Shown: piece after piece, positions 26,159 through 36,642 of the stretch
Layout: each line of letters opens with the position of its first letter
Numbering within the stretch: the stretch's first letter is position 1
Source: WLMZ01 sp037139095
Lineage (GTDB): Bacteria; Actinomycetota; Acidimicrobiia; Acidimicrobiales; Ilumatobacteraceae
Assembly (NCBI GenBank): GCA_037139095.1
Contig: JBAXHD010000004.1
Location: 49,385 to 113,384, forward strand
Length of the DNA: 64,000 bases
Direction: 5' to 3'
The notes under the pieces: generated by a model
Seen by the model: only the letters and a program-made list of their open reading frames with translations
Told to the model about the DNA's origin: nothing
Databases searched by the model: none
Program-made: the position numbers and the translations under genes

Positions 26159-29100
26159 ATGTGGACGATGCATAACAATTACCCCGCGCCCTTTGGGCTC
26201 TATGACCCACGGTTCGAACACGACGCCTGCGGCGTTTCGTTTGTTGCCAACATCAAAGGTGTGCCCAGCCGCGCCATCGTGTCGATGGGAGTCGCCGCGC
26301 TGTGCAACATGGAGCATCGTGGCGCCACCGGAGCCGAGGCCGATACCGGCGACGGCGCCGGAATCCTGATCCAGATCCCCGATGCGTTCTTGCGCGCTGT
26401 GGTCGGGTTCGAGCTGCCTGCTGTGGGCCAGTACGCCACGGGCCTGGCTTTCTTGCCCGCCGATGCCAACGACGCCGACAAGGCTGCAGCATCGATTGAG
26501 TTGCTGCTTGCCGACGAGGGCCTGCGCACGCTCGGTTGGCGCAACGTGCCCGTTGATCCATCGTGTCTCGGTGCCGGTGCTCGCCAGGTGATGCCGACCA
26601 TCCGTCAGTTGTTCATCGCCGACACTGGCACGGCCAGTGGCGTTGATCTTGATCGCAAGCTGTTCGTTGCTCGCAAGCGCATCGAGCACGAGCTTCCCGC
26701 CGAACAAGCAACGTATTTCCCGTCGCTGTCGAGTCGGACAATGATCTACAAGGGCATGTTCACCACGCCACAGCTCGCGGTGTTCTTCACCGACCTCGGC
26801 GACCAGCGCGTCGAGAGCGCATTGGCACTTGTGCACAGCCGATTCAGCACCAACACGTTCCCGAGCTGGGCCTTGGCGCACCCTTATCGCTACATCGCTC
26901 ACAACGGCGAAATCAACACGGTGCAGGGCAACCGCAACTGGATGCGCACGCGTGAAGCGTTGCTCAGCAGCGGCATGTTGCCGGGTCTTGAGCGCGCCTT
27001 CCCCATTTGTACCCCCGGCGGATCTGACTCGGCGAGCTTCGACGAAGTGCTCGAGTTGTTGCACCTTGCCGGACGCTCATTGCCTCACGCCATGTTGATG
27101 ATGATCCCCGAAGCGTGGGAAAACAACGACAACATGGATCCGGCGCGGCGCGCGTTCTACCGGTTCCACTCTTCGTTGATGGAGCCATGGGATGGACCCG
27201 CCAACGTGGCGTTCACCGATGGCACCGTGATCGGTTCGGTGCTCGACCGCAACGGGCTGCGCCCAGGTCGTTACTGGGTTACCGATGACGATCTCGTGGT
27301 GATGGCCAGCGAGAGCGGCGTGATCGACATCGATCCTGCTCGCGTTGTGAAGAAGGGTCGCTTGCAGCCCGGCCGCATGTTCCTTGTGGACACAGCGCAG
27401 GGTCGCATTGTGAGCGACGACGAAGTGAAGAGCACCTTGGCAAGCGAGCATCCGTATCAAGAGTGGCTCGATCAGGGATTGGTCGAACTCAGTGATCTGC
27501 CCACCCACGAGCATGTCGAGTACAGCCACTTCAGTGTGTTGCGTCGTCAGCAGGTGTTTGGTTACACGCACGAAGAACTCAAGATCATCGTGGGCCCAAT
27601 GGCCAAGGCCGGCGCAGAGCCGCTTGGTTCGATGGGCACTGACACACCAATCGCTGCGCTCAGCGATCGTCCGCGGTTGTTGTTCGATTACTTCCAGCAA
27701 TTGTTCGCTCAGGTCACGAACCCGCCGCTCGACGCGATCCGCGAAGAGGTTGTTACCGCTGTTGGCTCAACGGTTGGTCCCGAGCACAACTTGCTTGCAC
27801 CCGGGCCCGATAGCTGCCGCCAGTTGGTGCTGCCATTCCCAGTGATCGACAACGACGAACTCGCCAAGATCATTCACATCAACGACGAGAACCAGCACCC
27901 TCAACTGAAGGCTGTGACCATCAGCGGTCTGTTCCGAGTGGCCGGTGGCGGCCTTGCGTTGTCGCGTGCTCTCGATGCGATTCGCTCAGAGGTGAGCAAG
28001 GCCATCGACGATGGTGCGCGCATCATTGTGCTCAGCGACCGCAACGGCGACGAAGTGCTGGCACCGATTCCGTCACTGCTGCTTACCGCCGCGGTTCATC
28101 ATCATCTCATTCGTGAAAAGAAGCGCACCCAGGTTGGCCTCGTTGTTGAGTGCGGTGATGCTCGCGAAGTGCATCACATGGCGCTGCTTGTGGGTTACGG
28201 CGCCGGAGCAATCAACCCGTACCTGGCCTTTGAGTCCATCGAAGACATGATCCGCGAAGACCTCAATGGCTTGGGCGGTATGGATCCGCACAAGGCCGTG
28301 AAGAACTTCATCAAGGCCAGCGGTAAGGGCGTGTTGAAGGTGATGTCGAAGATGGGTGTGAGCACCGTTGCGTCGTACACCGGAGCGCAGATCTTCGAGG
28401 CCATTGGCCTTGGTCAAGAACTTGTTGAGCAGTACTTCACCGGCACGGTCAGCCGCCTCGGTGGCATTGGCATCGAACACATCGCATCTGATGTTGCCGC
28501 ACGCCACGCGCAAGGGTTTCCGTCGAACCCTGAGCAGCGCGCGTATCGCAAGCTCGAACTCGGTGGCGAATACCAGTGGCGTCGCGAAGGCGAAGTGCAT
28601 CTGTTTAACCCAGAGACGGTGTTCAAGCTGCAGCACGCCACGCGGGCCAAGCGCTACGACATCTTCAAGCAGTACACCGCATTGGTCGACGACCAGTCGA
28701 AGCACTTGGCCACGTTGCGCGGCCTCTTCGAGTTCGACAACACCACCCGCGAGCCGATCTCTATCGACGACGTTGAGCCGGTGAGTGAGATCGTGAAGCG
28801 GTTCTCTACCGGTGCAATGAGCTACGGCAGCATCAGCGCCGAAGCCCACGAGACGTTGGCCATCGCAATGAACTCCATCGGCGCCAAGAGCAACACTGGT
28901 GAGGGCGGAGAAGACAGCGATCGCTTGCACGATCCGCAGCGCCGCAGCAGCATCAAGCAGGTGGCCAGTGGTCGCTTCGGTGTCACCAGCGAATACCTTG
29001 TGAACGCCGACGACCTGCAGATCAAGATGGCTCAGGGCGCGAAGCCCGGCGAGGGCGGACAGCTGCCCGGCCACAAGGTGTATCCGTGGATTGCCAAGAC

Positions 29101-30709
29101 GCGCCACAGCACGCCTGGCGTTGGGCTCATTAGCCCACCGCCTCACCACGACATCTATTCGATCGAGGATCTCAAGCAGCTGATCCACGACCTCAAGAAC
29201 GCCAACCCCCTTGCTCGCGTGCATGTGAAGCTTGTGGCCGAGATGGGTGTGGGCACGGTGGCGGCAGGCGTCAGCAAGGCCAAGGCCGATGTAGTGCTCA
29301 TCAGCGGTCACGATGGCGGCACTGGCGCCTCGCCACTCACGTCGTTGAAGCACGCCGGTGGGCCATGGGAGCTTGGTCTGGCTGAGGCTCAGCAGACCTT
29401 GCTGCTCAACGGTCTGCGCGACCGCATTGTGGTGCAGACCGATGGTCAGCTCAAGACCGGTCGCGACGTCGTGGTTGCTGCGTTGCTCGGTGCCGAAGAA
29501 TTCGGTTTCGCAACGGCCCCCTTGGTGGTCAGCGGATGCGTGATGATGCGTGTCTGTCATCTCGACACATGCCCAGTTGGCGTGGCCACACAGAACCCAG
29601 AGCTTCGTGCTCGGTTCAGCGGCAAGCCCGAGTTCGTCGTCAACTTCATGCAGTACATCGCCGAAGAAGTTCGCGAACTGATGGCCCGCCTTGGCTTCGC
29701 CACGATGGCCGAAATGATTGGCCATGTCGAGATGCTCGATACGAGCGCAGCGGTCAATCACTGGAAGGCGTCGGGCCTCGATATCAGTCCGATCCTTGCT
29801 GTGCCGCAGAACCCCTACGGCCAGACCATGTATCAGTCGGTTGTGCAGGACCATGGTCTCGACATCGCTCTCGATCAGCAACTGATGGCGCGGTCGCAGG
29901 ATGCAATCAACGACGCAACTCCGGTGGTGTTTGAGATGCAGATTCGCAACGTGAACCGCACCGTCGGCACGATGCTGGGTAACGCAGTGACCAAGAAGTG
30001 GGGCGGCGCAGGTCTGCCTGATGGCACTATCAAGATTCACTTCCGCGGTTCGGCCGGCCAGAGTTTCGGAGCGTTCGTGCCTGCCGGTATCGAGATGCGT
30101 CTCGAAGGCGATGGAAACGATTACGTCGGTAAGGGCCTCAGTGGCGGTCGTGTCATCGTGCACCCCGATCGGCGATCAACCTTCGTAGCCGAAGACAATG
30201 TCGTTGCGGGCAACGTGATTGGCTATGGCGCTACCGGAGGCGAGATCTTCTTGCGCGGTGTGGTGGGCGAGCGTTTCTGCGTTCGTAACTCGGGAGCCAC
30301 AGCGGTTGTCGAAGGTATCGGCGACCACGGTTGCGAATACATGACCGGTGGGCGAGTGGTGGTGCTTGGTGCAACAGGTCGCAACTTTGCGGCTGGAATG
30401 AGCGGCGGCATCGCCTACGTGTACGACCCTTCGAACATCTTCGCATCGCTGGTGAACTACGACATGGTCGATCTCGAGTCGCTCGACAGCGACGACATTT
30501 CGTTCTTGTCGGGCATCGTGCAGCGGCATCTCGAGCTCACCGAATCTTCGGTGGGTGCTCGCATTCTTGCCGACTGGGATAACGCCTTGGGCTCATTCCG
30601 CAAGGTGATGCCACGTGACTACAAGCGGGTGCTCTCGGTCATCCGCGACTCACAGGCCGCTGGCCTGAGCGAAGAACAAACCAATGCTCGAGTGATGGAG
30701 AGTGTGTGA
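26159..30709 (+). CDS. gltB: glutamate synthase (NADPH), large subunit
   Basis: Transfers the amide of glutamine to 2-oxoglutarate, giving two glutamates. The 1516 residues hold an N-terminal glutaminase domain, a central domain, the FMN-binding synthase domain and a C-terminal beta-helix (GXXG repeats). A short propeptide precedes the nucleophile Cys24 (HDACGVSF), which becomes the new N-terminus after cleavage. The 3Fe-4S ligands lie in [15 protein letters not shown] (C-x5-C-x4-C). FMN-domain motifs include [12 protein letters not shown]. The ATG at 26159 is used; a second at 26168 is equally possible. The stop overlaps gltD (TGATG). Confidence 0.96.
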   Translation: MWTMHNNYPAPFGLYDPRFEHDACGVSFVANIKGVPSRAIVSMGVAALCNMEHRGATGAEADTGDGAGILIQIPDAFLRAVVGFELPAVGQYATGLAFLPADANDADKAAASIELLLADEGLRTLGWRNVPVDPSCLGAGARQVMPTIRQLFIADTGTASGVDLDRKLFVARKRIEHELPAEQATYFPSLSSRTMIYKGMFTTPQLAVFFTDLGDQRVESALALVHSRFSTNTFPSWALAHPYRYIAHNGEINTVQGNRNWMRTREALLSSGMLPGLERAFPICTPGGSDSASFDEVLELLHLAGRSLPHAMLMMIPEAWENNDNMDPARRAFYRFHSSLMEPWDGPANVAFTDGTVIGSVLDRNGLRPGRYWVTDDDLVVMASESGVIDIDPARVVKKGRLQPGRMFLVDTAQGRIVSDDEVKSTLASEHPYQEWLDQGLVELSDLPTHEHVEYSHFSVLRRQQVFGYTHEELKIIVGPMAKAGAEPLGSMGTDTPIAALSDRPRLLFDYFQQLFAQVTNPPLDAIREEVVTAVGSTVGPEHNLLAPGPDSCRQLVLPFPVIDNDELAKIIHINDENQHPQLKAVTISGLFRVAGGGLALSRALDAIRSEVSKAIDDGARIIVLSDRNGDEVLAPIPSLLLTAAVHHHLIREKKRTQVGLVVECGDAREVHHMALLVGYGAGAINPYLAFESIEDMIREDLNGLGGMDPHKAVKNFIKASGKGVLKVMSKMGVSTVASYTGAQIFEAIGLGQELVEQYFTGTVSRLGGIGIEHIASDVAARHAQGFPSNPEQRAYRKLELGGEYQWRREGEVHLFNPETVFKLQHATRAKRYDIFKQYTALVDDQSKHLATLRGLFEFDNTTREPISIDDVEPVSEIVKRFSTGAMSYGSISAEAHETLAIAMNSIGAKSNTGEGGEDSDRLHDPQRRSSIKQVASGRFGVTSEYLVNADDLQIKMAQGAKPGEGGQLPGHKVYPWIAKTRHSTPGVGLISPPPHHDIYSIEDLKQLIHDLKNANPLARVHVKLVAEMGVGTVAAGVSKAKADVVLISGHDGGTGASPLTSLKHAGGPWELGLAEAQQTLLLNGLRDRIVVQTDGQLKTGRDVVVAALLGAEEFGFATAPLVVSGCVMMRVCHLDTCPVGVATQNPELRARFSGKPEFVVNFMQYIAEEVRELMARLGFATMAEMIGHVEMLDTSAAVNHWKASGLDISPILAVPQNPYGQTMYQSVVQDHGLDIALDQQLMARSQDAINDATPVVFEMQIRNVNRTVGTMLGNAVTKKWGGAGLPDGTIKIHFRGSAGQSFGAFVPAGIEMRLEGDGNDYVGKGLSGGRVIVHPDRRSTFVAEDNVVAGNVIGYGATGGEIFLRGVVGERFCVRNSGATAVVEGIGDHGCEYMTGGRVVVLGATGRNFAAGMSGGIAYVYDPSNIFASLVNYDMVDLESLDSDDISFLSGIVQRHLELTESSVGARILADWDNALGSFRKVMPRDYKRVLSVIRDSQAAGLSEEQTNARVMESV

Positions 30710-32160
30710 TGGGTGAGGCCACAGGATTCTTGAAATGGCAACGCGACACTCCTTCGCGTCGCCCCGTGCCGGTTCGTTTGCGTGACTGGAAAGAGGTCTA
30801 CGAGCCGTTCGACATTGCCAAGGTCACTACTCAGGCCGGCCGCTGCATGGACTGCGGCATTCCGTTCTGCAACAACGGTTGCCCGCTCGGAAACCTCATT
30901 CCTGACTGGAACGATCTTGTGTACCGCGACCATTGGCATGACGCCATCGATCGCTTGCATGCCACGAACAACTTCCCTGAGTTCACCGGTCGCTTGTGCC
31001 CGGCTCCATGTGAGTCGGCGTGTGTGCTTGGTATCAACGCCGATGCTGTCACTATCAAGCAGGTCGAAGTAGAGATCATCAACCGTGCGTGGAGCGAAGG
31101 CTGGGTGATTCCGCAGTTGCCTTCGGTGAAGACCGGCAAGCGCGTGGTGGTCATTGGCTCCGGTCCCGCCGGACTCGCAACCGCACAGCAACTCACCCGC
31201 GCGGGGCACCAAGTTGTGGTGCTCGAGCGAGCCGATCGCATCGGTGGCTTGTTGCGCTACGGCATCCCCGAGTTCAAGCTCGAGAAGCATCATGTCGATC
31301 GTCGTGTCGAGCAGATGGAAGCCGAGGGCACCGAGTTCCGTACCAACGCCGTCGTGGGCGAGAACATCGACATCGATGTGTTGCTCGCAAGCAACGATGC
31401 TGTTGTGTTGGCATGCGGCGCAACTGCCTGGCGCGATCTTCCGGTACCTGGACGCGAGTTTGCGGGCATCCATCAGGCGATGGAGTACCTGCCGCTGGCT
31501 AACCGTGTGCAGCAGGGTGACACGCCTGGTTCGGCCATTGATGCAGCCGGCAAGCACGTGGTCATCATCGGCGGCGGCGATACCGGTGCTGACTGCCTCG
31601 GCACGGCGCTGCGCCAAGGCGCTGCATCTGTCACGCAACTCGAGATCATGCCGCAGCCGCCGCAAGTGCGGGCCAGCGAGAATCCCTGGCCGCAGTGGAG
31701 CCTCATCTTGCGCACTTCGTCGGCGCATGAAGAAGGTGGCGAGCGCGTGTTCAGCGTGAACACCGAGCGCTTCCTCGGCGACGATCATGGCAACGTGCGC
31801 GCGCTGTTGATTCACGAGGTCGAGATGGTCGCCGGCAAGTTCACCAAGATCGAGGGCACCGATCGCGAACTGCCTGCAGACTTGGTGTTCTTCGCACTTG
31901 GTTTCGTTGGCCCCGAGAAGGGCTCATGGCTCGAGCAGCTCGGCGTTGCACTCGACGAGCGTGGCAACGTGCGACGCAGCGACGACTTTGCTTCAAATGT
32001 TCCTGGCGTGTTTGTCGCTGGCGACATGGGTCGCGGTCAGAGCCTCATCGTGTGGGCAATCGCCGAGGGTCGCGCCTGCGCAGCCAGCGTCGATCGCTAT
32101 CTCGTTGGTGAGACCAACCTGCCTGCACCGGTTGTTGCGTCGTCTCGCCCGCTCGCTTGA
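30709..32160 (+). CDS. gltD: glutamate synthase, small (beta) subunit
   Basis: Moves electrons from NADPH through FAD and 4Fe-4S clusters to GltB. The 483 residues show N-terminal cluster motifs [17 protein letters not shown] and [12 protein letters not shown], the FAD loop [13 protein letters not shown], the NADPH loop [14 protein letters not shown], and the C-terminal FAD contact [17 protein letters not shown]. The start ATG shares bases with the gltB stop, so the two subunits are coupled. The length is standard. Confidence 0.96.
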   Translation: MGEATGFLKWQRDTPSRRPVPVRLRDWKEVYEPFDIAKVTTQAGRCMDCGIPFCNNGCPLGNLIPDWNDLVYRDHWHDAIDRLHATNNFPEFTGRLCPAPCESACVLGINADAVTIKQVEVEIINRAWSEGWVIPQLPSVKTGKRVVVIGSGPAGLATAQQLTRAGHQVVVLERADRIGGLLRYGIPEFKLEKHHVDRRVEQMEAEGTEFRTNAVVGENIDIDVLLASNDAVVLACGATAWRDLPVPGREFAGIHQAMEYLPLANRVQQGDTPGSAIDAAGKHVVIIGGGDTGADCLGTALRQGAASVTQLEIMPQPPQVRASENPWPQWSLILRTSSAHEEGGERVFSVNTERFLGDDHGNVRALLIHEVEMVAGKFTKIEGTDRELPADLVFFALGFVGPEKGSWLEQLGVALDERGNVRRSDDFASNVPGVFVAGDMGRGQSLIVWAIAEGRACAASVDRYLVGETNLPAPVVASSRPLA

Positions 32161-32219
32161 TTGGCACTTCGCATGGGGTGACTCACGTGAGCTGTCTGAC
32201 AGACCTAAGCTCCCCCCAC

Positions 32220-32813
32220 ATGAAGTCACGTTTCATCGCCACCGGTCTCACCGCCCTCGTCGCAACAAGCCTCTCGGCGTGCGGTAGCGCTGGCGGCACG
32301 AACACGGCGTCGGTCACCACGATCAAGCTTTCGCAGGCCGACTACGTAACCGTGGCACCGATTCTGACGAGCACAGTGCCTCCCACAACCGTGGTGAATC
32401 AAACGTCTACCACGCTGTCGAGTTCGGTTGCCGGTGAGCAGGAGTACATCGTTGTGAACGGCGACTATCTCACGCGCATCGCCAAGAAGTACGGCATCAG
32501 CGCTCAAGCGATCGCCGATTACAACCAGTGGACCGATGGTGTGAACCATCTCATCTACCAAGGCTTCAGTATCAAGATTCCCCCCGGCGCAACCATCGTT
32601 GCCGCCGGAACGCCTGCGAGCGCGACCACCACAACCTCGAACATCCCCATTGGTGGAACCTACGTAGTTGTCGATGGCGACACGCTGTCACGCATCGCGA
32701 GCCGCAATGGCACCACGGTGAAGGCGCTCATTGCTGTGAACGGCTGGACCGACGGCATCAATCACCTCATCTACAAGGGCCTCAAGATCAACCTTCCGGT
32801 GAAGTCGGGCTAA
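32220..32813 (+). CDS. lipoprotein with two LysM domains
   Basis: A 197-residue exported protein. The signal ends in a lipobox (TSLSAC, Cys21), a Ser/Thr linker follows, then two LysM domains (about 75-120 and 145-195), each with YVVxxGDxLxRIAxxxG and an NxWTDGxNHLIYxGxxIxxP ending. LysM binds peptidoglycan N-acetylglucosamine, so it likely sits at the cell wall tethered to the membrane. There is no catalytic domain. The ATG at 32220 gives the signal peptide; longer starts would put it inside the protein. It is convergent with the acyltransferase operon, only 16 bases apart. Confidence 0.87.
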   Translation: MKSRFIATGLTALVATSLSACGSAGGTNTASVTTIKLSQADYVTVAPILTSTVPPTTVVNQTSTTLSSSVAGEQEYIVVNGDYLTRIAKKYGISAQAIADYNQWTDGVNHLIYQGFSIKIPPGATIVAAGTPASATTTTSNIPIGGTYVVVDGDTLSRIASRNGTTVKALIAVNGWTDGINHLIYKGLKINLPVKSG

Positions 32814-32829
32814 CCACCGAGTTGCGCAC

Positions 32830-33852
32830 TTATCCGATATCGGGCCAGCGACGCTTCTGCCGACGGCGCAAGCCAGCGTCGCCGAGCTGACGGCGCTCGC
32901 TGAGGGCCCACTCGCGGCGCCAACCGGTGTACTCGGGTCCGGTGAGGCGAGGGGTCTTCCCGTTGGCTGCGTTGCGTCGCGCTGTCCAGTAATCGGTAAG
33001 CGTTTCGTCGCCCAACAAGGTGACTGCCGATTCGATGCGGGCATTAAATCGGCGAGTATTTTCGTCGGCCTCAGCGCGCAGCGGACTGCCGAACACCACG
33101 GTGGTGCGGCCCGGCTTTGGTCGTTTCATGCCTTTGCCGTAAATGGGACCTGAGCCATCGATGAACATCGGCACCACAGCGGCGCCAGTGCGTGCCGACA
33201 AGAACGCTGCGCCGCCCTTGAAATCTTGGCCCCAGCCGTCGGGGGAGCGGCCGCCCTCGGGGTAAATGAGCAGGCTCCATCCGTCGGCCATGAGGTCGCG
33301 AATTTGATCAGCCGATTTGCGCCCAGTGGCTTCGCGGTCGATAGGCAACGCATTGAGTACCAACGCTGCGGCAGTGCCCTTGCCTCGCGACGTAAAGAAG
33401 AAGTCGGCGGCTGCGGCAACGACCAGCTTGCTGCGCCACGGCTCGGGGATTGCATAGATCGACAGCGGCGTATCGAGGTGGCTGTGATGGTTCGGCGTGA
33501 AGATCAGCGGCGGCGGATTCTTGAGCACGCGCAGGTCTTCGAGACGGTCGGCGCCTTTCACCGTTGGCGAAGCAATGGCCTTGGTGAACCACCGCATCGG
33601 GCCTTGCGTAAGCACTGCGCGCCCAACCCGGGCGGGGTATTTGCGGGCCCAGTCGGTCTCAAAGTTGGCGCCGAGAGTAGAAGGCTCGCGAGGCACAACG
33701 ACGCCGCGTGGCACGTTGGGTTTGCGATACGGGAAGCCCTTTGAGGACAGCGGCTTTGCAGCTTTGACAATGAGCGATTCGACCGCACCGGCAGCGCGCG
33801 CGGCGCGCCTCAGCCCGGTGACATTGCGAATTGCATCCTCGCGCTTGCTCAT
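32830..33852 (-). CDS. PlsC-like 1-acylglycerol-phosphate/lysophospholipid acyltransferase
   Basis: Transfers acyl chains to lysophospholipid-type acceptors at the membrane. The 340 residues carry the HX4D catalytic motif in NHHSHLDTPLS, acceptor-binding YPEGGRSPDG and a hydrophobic VVPMFIDGSGP block, in the family order. The first 90 residues and the basic tail (LRRRQKRRW) are extra to a minimal PlsC. It is the last gene of a four-gene minus-strand operon, ten bases after the LarA-like stop. The context suggests it esterifies a product made by the reductase and dehydrogenase upstream (inference). Confidence 0.85.
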   Translation of the reverse strand: MSKREDAIRNVTGLRRAARAAGAVESLIVKAAKPLSSKGFPYRKPNVPRGVVVPREPSTLGANFETDWARKYPARVGRAVLTQGPMRWFTKAIASPTVKGADRLEDLRVLKNPPPLIFTPNHHSHLDTPLSIYAIPEPWRSKLVVAAAADFFFTSRGKGTAAALVLNALPIDREATGRKSADQIRDLMADGWSLLIYPEGGRSPDGWGQDFKGGAAFLSARTGAAVVPMFIDGSGPIYGKGMKRPKPGRTTVVFGSPLRAEADENTRRFNARIESAVTLLGDETLTDYWTARRNAANGKTPRLTGPEYTGWRREWALSERRQLGDAGLRRRQKRRWPDIG

Positions 33853-33862
33853 TTTTGGGATC

Positions 33863-35449
33863 TCACTTCACGTCGCAAACCATGAGCGGCGGCGCATGGA
33901 TGTGGCTGATGGTGGGTGTGTTGCCGACTACGTCGGAGGCAATTTCGAACGCGTCGTCCATGGTTGAAGCTGGGGTGAATCCGAGTCGGCGCACGGCCTT
34001 CACGTTGCCACCCACGATGATGACGCGGCTGCAGTGCTGCATGCCATGGCTGCCCCAGTACCACATGTAGAACGGGTGCACACCGTGATAGGCGTTGCCG
34101 GTGCGGTAGAGGTGCTTGTACCACTCGTCTTCGGCGAACGACTTCTCGTACTTCTGGCTCATCACGTACGGGTCGGTTGTTTCGGCGAGCACCTGCTCGA
34201 AGAAATCGATGTAGCTCGGGTGATGAACCGGGTTGAAATCCCAAGGCGTTGGGTGGGTCATGATGACCACGCCGCCCTCTCGTACTAACGGCATGCCGCG
34301 ATACATGTTGAACAGATAGCCGAGGCCCATGCACATCACGAGGATCGGATTCATGATCGAGTTCACGTTGTACGGGCAGATGTAGGGAATGCCCATCGTG
34401 AGGATGTCGGTCTGTCCCTGCACCTCGACGAGTTGCTGGCGATACACGTTTTCGGTGGTGATCTTGTGCACGGCACCCACTTCGCCGGCCTGCACGCTGG
34501 TCATCTGATGCGGCGCCTCGATGCCATGGAAGATGTTGCGCGCCATGCGAGTTGGAGTGCGCTTGAGCGCTGCGGATACACCAACAAAGGTGGCGCGGTC
34601 TTTAGCGTTCCACTCCCATTCGCGCTTCGACAAGAAATCGAATGGCTTGGGGAAGGTGTCGGTGTTCATTGTGGTCTCCACTTGGAAGACCTTCACGCCG
34701 CTGTCGACGAGCACCTTGCCCATGCGCCAGTTGCTCTTGTGTAGCTCGCTCTTGTGCTGATCCATGAAGCTGCGGCTGGCTTCCATGGTCTTTGGATTGT
34801 GGTGATGTTGCAGGCTCTTGTAGCTGCTGAGACCCGTTGCTGTGCTCTTCCAGCCGCCATCCATGGCGACGAGGTTGATGTTCACGTACACCAGCAGGTC
34901 GCTGTTTGCGGCGCGCTTGTTGATCTCTACGTCTTCGCCCTGTGGGGTTGCACCGATGTACTCGAGTGCTTCGGGATCCTCGGCGTCGTGCTGATACAGC
35001 AGGCCGCGCGGTGCGAATGCGTCGTATACGCGGTCGCCCACGGCATGGCGCAGCTCGGCTTCGGTCATGCGCCGGTGCAGCGCAAGGGCGGCGATGATGT
35101 GCACGTCGTCGACGCCCGCATCGGCCGCAAGGTCGAGCACAGCTTCGATGACGCGTTGGCGAATATCGGGTCGACGCATTGGCGGCAACGGCAAGCTGAC
35201 ATCGTCGAACGCAATGGTGAGCTTCATGCCAGGGAACAGCAACGCTGGCAGCGGGTCGTGATCGTAAGGATTCAGCAACGCGTGCCGAATAGCGCCATCG
35301 ATGTCGTCGAGGGCTTTCTCTGGCTCGGGGGCATAGATGACGCGGCTGCGTCCGGCCGGCAACTTTTCGAGGCTGAAGTTCTCGCCACGCCAGAACATGA
35401 TCGGCGGCGTGTTGCGATCAACCTCGAGGACAAATCCTGGACGAGGCAT
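33863..35449 (-). CDS. LarA-like (lactate racemase superfamily) protein
   Basis: LarA proteins racemise or epimerise 2-hydroxyacids with a nickel-pincer nucleotide. The 528 residues are longer than LarA (about 425). Family traits: DDVSLPLPP (82-90) aligns with the DDxTRPTP motif but has Leu in place of the usual Arg; ALHRRMTEAEL has the catalytic-type His125; YQHDAED has His154; GGWKSTATG has Lys201, the cofactor-attachment position; HHHNP (215-219) supplies a further His. The C-terminal half includes VREGGVVIMTHPTPWDF. Cofactor-making larB/C/E are not in the window. The start shares a base with the upstream stop (TAATG). The substrate is unknown. Confidence 0.78.
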   Translation of the reverse strand: MPRPGFVLEVDRNTPPIMFWRGENFSLEKLPAGRSRVIYAPEPEKALDDIDGAIRHALLNPYDHDPLPALLFPGMKLTIAFDDVSLPLPPMRRPDIRQRVIEAVLDLAADAGVDDVHIIAALALHRRMTEAELRHAVGDRVYDAFAPRGLLYQHDAEDPEALEYIGATPQGEDVEINKRAANSDLLVYVNINLVAMDGGWKSTATGLSSYKSLQHHHNPKTMEASRSFMDQHKSELHKSNWRMGKVLVDSGVKVFQVETTMNTDTFPKPFDFLSKREWEWNAKDRATFVGVSAALKRTPTRMARNIFHGIEAPHQMTSVQAGEVGAVHKITTENVYRQQLVEVQGQTDILTMGIPYICPYNVNSIMNPILVMCMGLGYLFNMYRGMPLVREGGVVIMTHPTPWDFNPVHHPSYIDFFEQVLAETTDPYVMSQKYEKSFAEDEWYKHLYRTGNAYHGVHPFYMWYWGSHGMQHCSRVIIVGGNVKAVRRLGFTPASTMDDAFEIASDVVGNTPTISHIHAPPLMVCDVK

Positions 35450-36642
35450 TAGTGCTTCTCCTTCGTAGAACGTAGATCGAAGACAACCTTCACAGCACCG
35501 CGGCGACCAGCGCTGGCGGCGTGAGCAATGGCGTCTTCGTAATCGTCGAGCGGGTAGGTGGCCGACACCATGCGGGCCATATCGCAGGCCGCAACAGTGT
35601 CGATAGCCAAATCAAATGTGCGCCGACGCGAGCCGTCGGGCATGGTCTCGGTGCCATAGGTGTATGAGCCAACGATGTGAGTCTCGCGATGCCAGAGGCC
35701 GGTGAGATCGACACTGACTTCGCTGGGCATGCCCATCAGCACTATGCGGCCGCGAGGCTTGGTGATGCGCAGGCACGACTCGATCGATTTGCTGTTGCCG
35801 ACCGCATCGATGGTTGCGTGAGTGCCGCCGGTGAGATAGTCGCCAACCACATGGCAACCCACTTCGCGGCGCACAGCGCGCTGCAGTTCGTCGGGAGCCA
35901 CCACGATGTCGGCGCCAAGGCTGCGTGCCAGGGCTTGCTGATGCGGATATCGGGCACCCACCAGAATCTTCACGCCGGGCACGTAGCGACGCAGCCCAGC
36001 GATAGCGCACAAGCCCATCGTGCCTGCGCCGAGCACCGCAACGATTGGGTTCTCGACACCAACGAGCGCAGGCCAGCACAGCAGTGCGCTGTGAATGCCG
36101 CCCGCTGCGGGTTCGATCATCACAGCGGTCTCGTCGCTCATCTCATCGGGTACGTGATGCAGTTGGCTCTCGTGTGCAAGAAACGAGGTGCTCCATCCGC
36201 CGCCGGTTGAGTGGCAGAAGCCGGTCTGGATGCCGGGCTCAAGTGGAGGCAGCGCGAGGTGCGCATAGTCGTCGCCATCGCCAGGTGCAGCGCCGGGGAA
36301 TGGCAGCGGGAAGCCTCGAGCGGCATGACCCAGAACGGGTTCGATCACGACGCGTGTGCCGTCGGTGAGATTGCCGAGCACTTCGTGTCCGGGGGTGAAC
36401 GGAAAGCTCACCCAATCGTCGAAATATGTTGAGGCGTGTCCTTCGATGGTGCTCAGGTCGCTTCCGCAAATGCCGCTGAGGCGGGTGGTTACGGTGTGCC
36501 AGCCTTCGCCCAACGGTGCCGGGGGATCGATGTTGACGAGTTCGATGGGGCCGATGCGTGCCGCTGCGGCGGGGCTGAGCGCCGAGACCATGCGGGCGAT
36601 GCCGAGCCGAGCGACCTTGCGTGAAACCTGCAATGCCTTCAT
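35449..36642 (-). CDS. zinc-type medium-chain alcohol dehydrogenase-like protein
   Basis: NAD(P)-dependent medium-chain dehydrogenase, 397 residues. Catalytic zinc ligands are seen in GICGSD (Cys59) and PGHE (His86/Glu87); the Rossmann loop is VLGAGTMGLCAIAG, followed by VGARYPHQQALARSLGAD. The four-cysteine structural-zinc loop normally found near residue 100 is missing and replaced by a Pro/Gly stretch. The gene is fused by TGATG and TAATG junctions to its neighbours, so it is translated with the acyl reductase and LarA-like genes. Likely substrates are alcohols or aldehydes from the reductase, which is inferred from context. Confidence 0.85.
   Translation of the reverse strand: MKALQVSRKVARLGIARMVSALSPAAAARIGPIELVNIDPPAPLGEGWHTVTTRLSGICGSDLSTIEGHASTYFDDWVSFPFTPGHEVLGNLTDGTRVVIEPVLGHAARGFPLPFPGAAPGDGDDYAHLALPPLEPGIQTGFCHSTGGGWSTSFLAHESQLHHVPDEMSDETAVMIEPAAGGIHSALLCWPALVGVENPIVAVLGAGTMGLCAIAGLRRYVPGVKILVGARYPHQQALARSLGADIVVAPDELQRAVRREVGCHVVGDYLTGGTHATIDAVGNSKSIESCLRITKPRGRIVLMGMPSEVSVDLTGLWHRETHIVGSYTYGTETMPDGSRRRTFDLAIDTVAACDMARMVSATYPLDDYEDAIAHAASAGRRGAVKVVFDLRSTKEKH

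Noticed and set aside
28073..30163. Long open frame (about 696 codons) on the minus strand inside gltB
   Set aside because: It is antisense to a well-supported glutamate synthase. High-GC codon use leaves the opposite strand open, and the translation shows no known motif.
32187..32203. Short palindrome CTGTCTGACAG before the LysM gene
   Set aside because: The centre leaves no usable loop, and the size is within chance for a window of this length.
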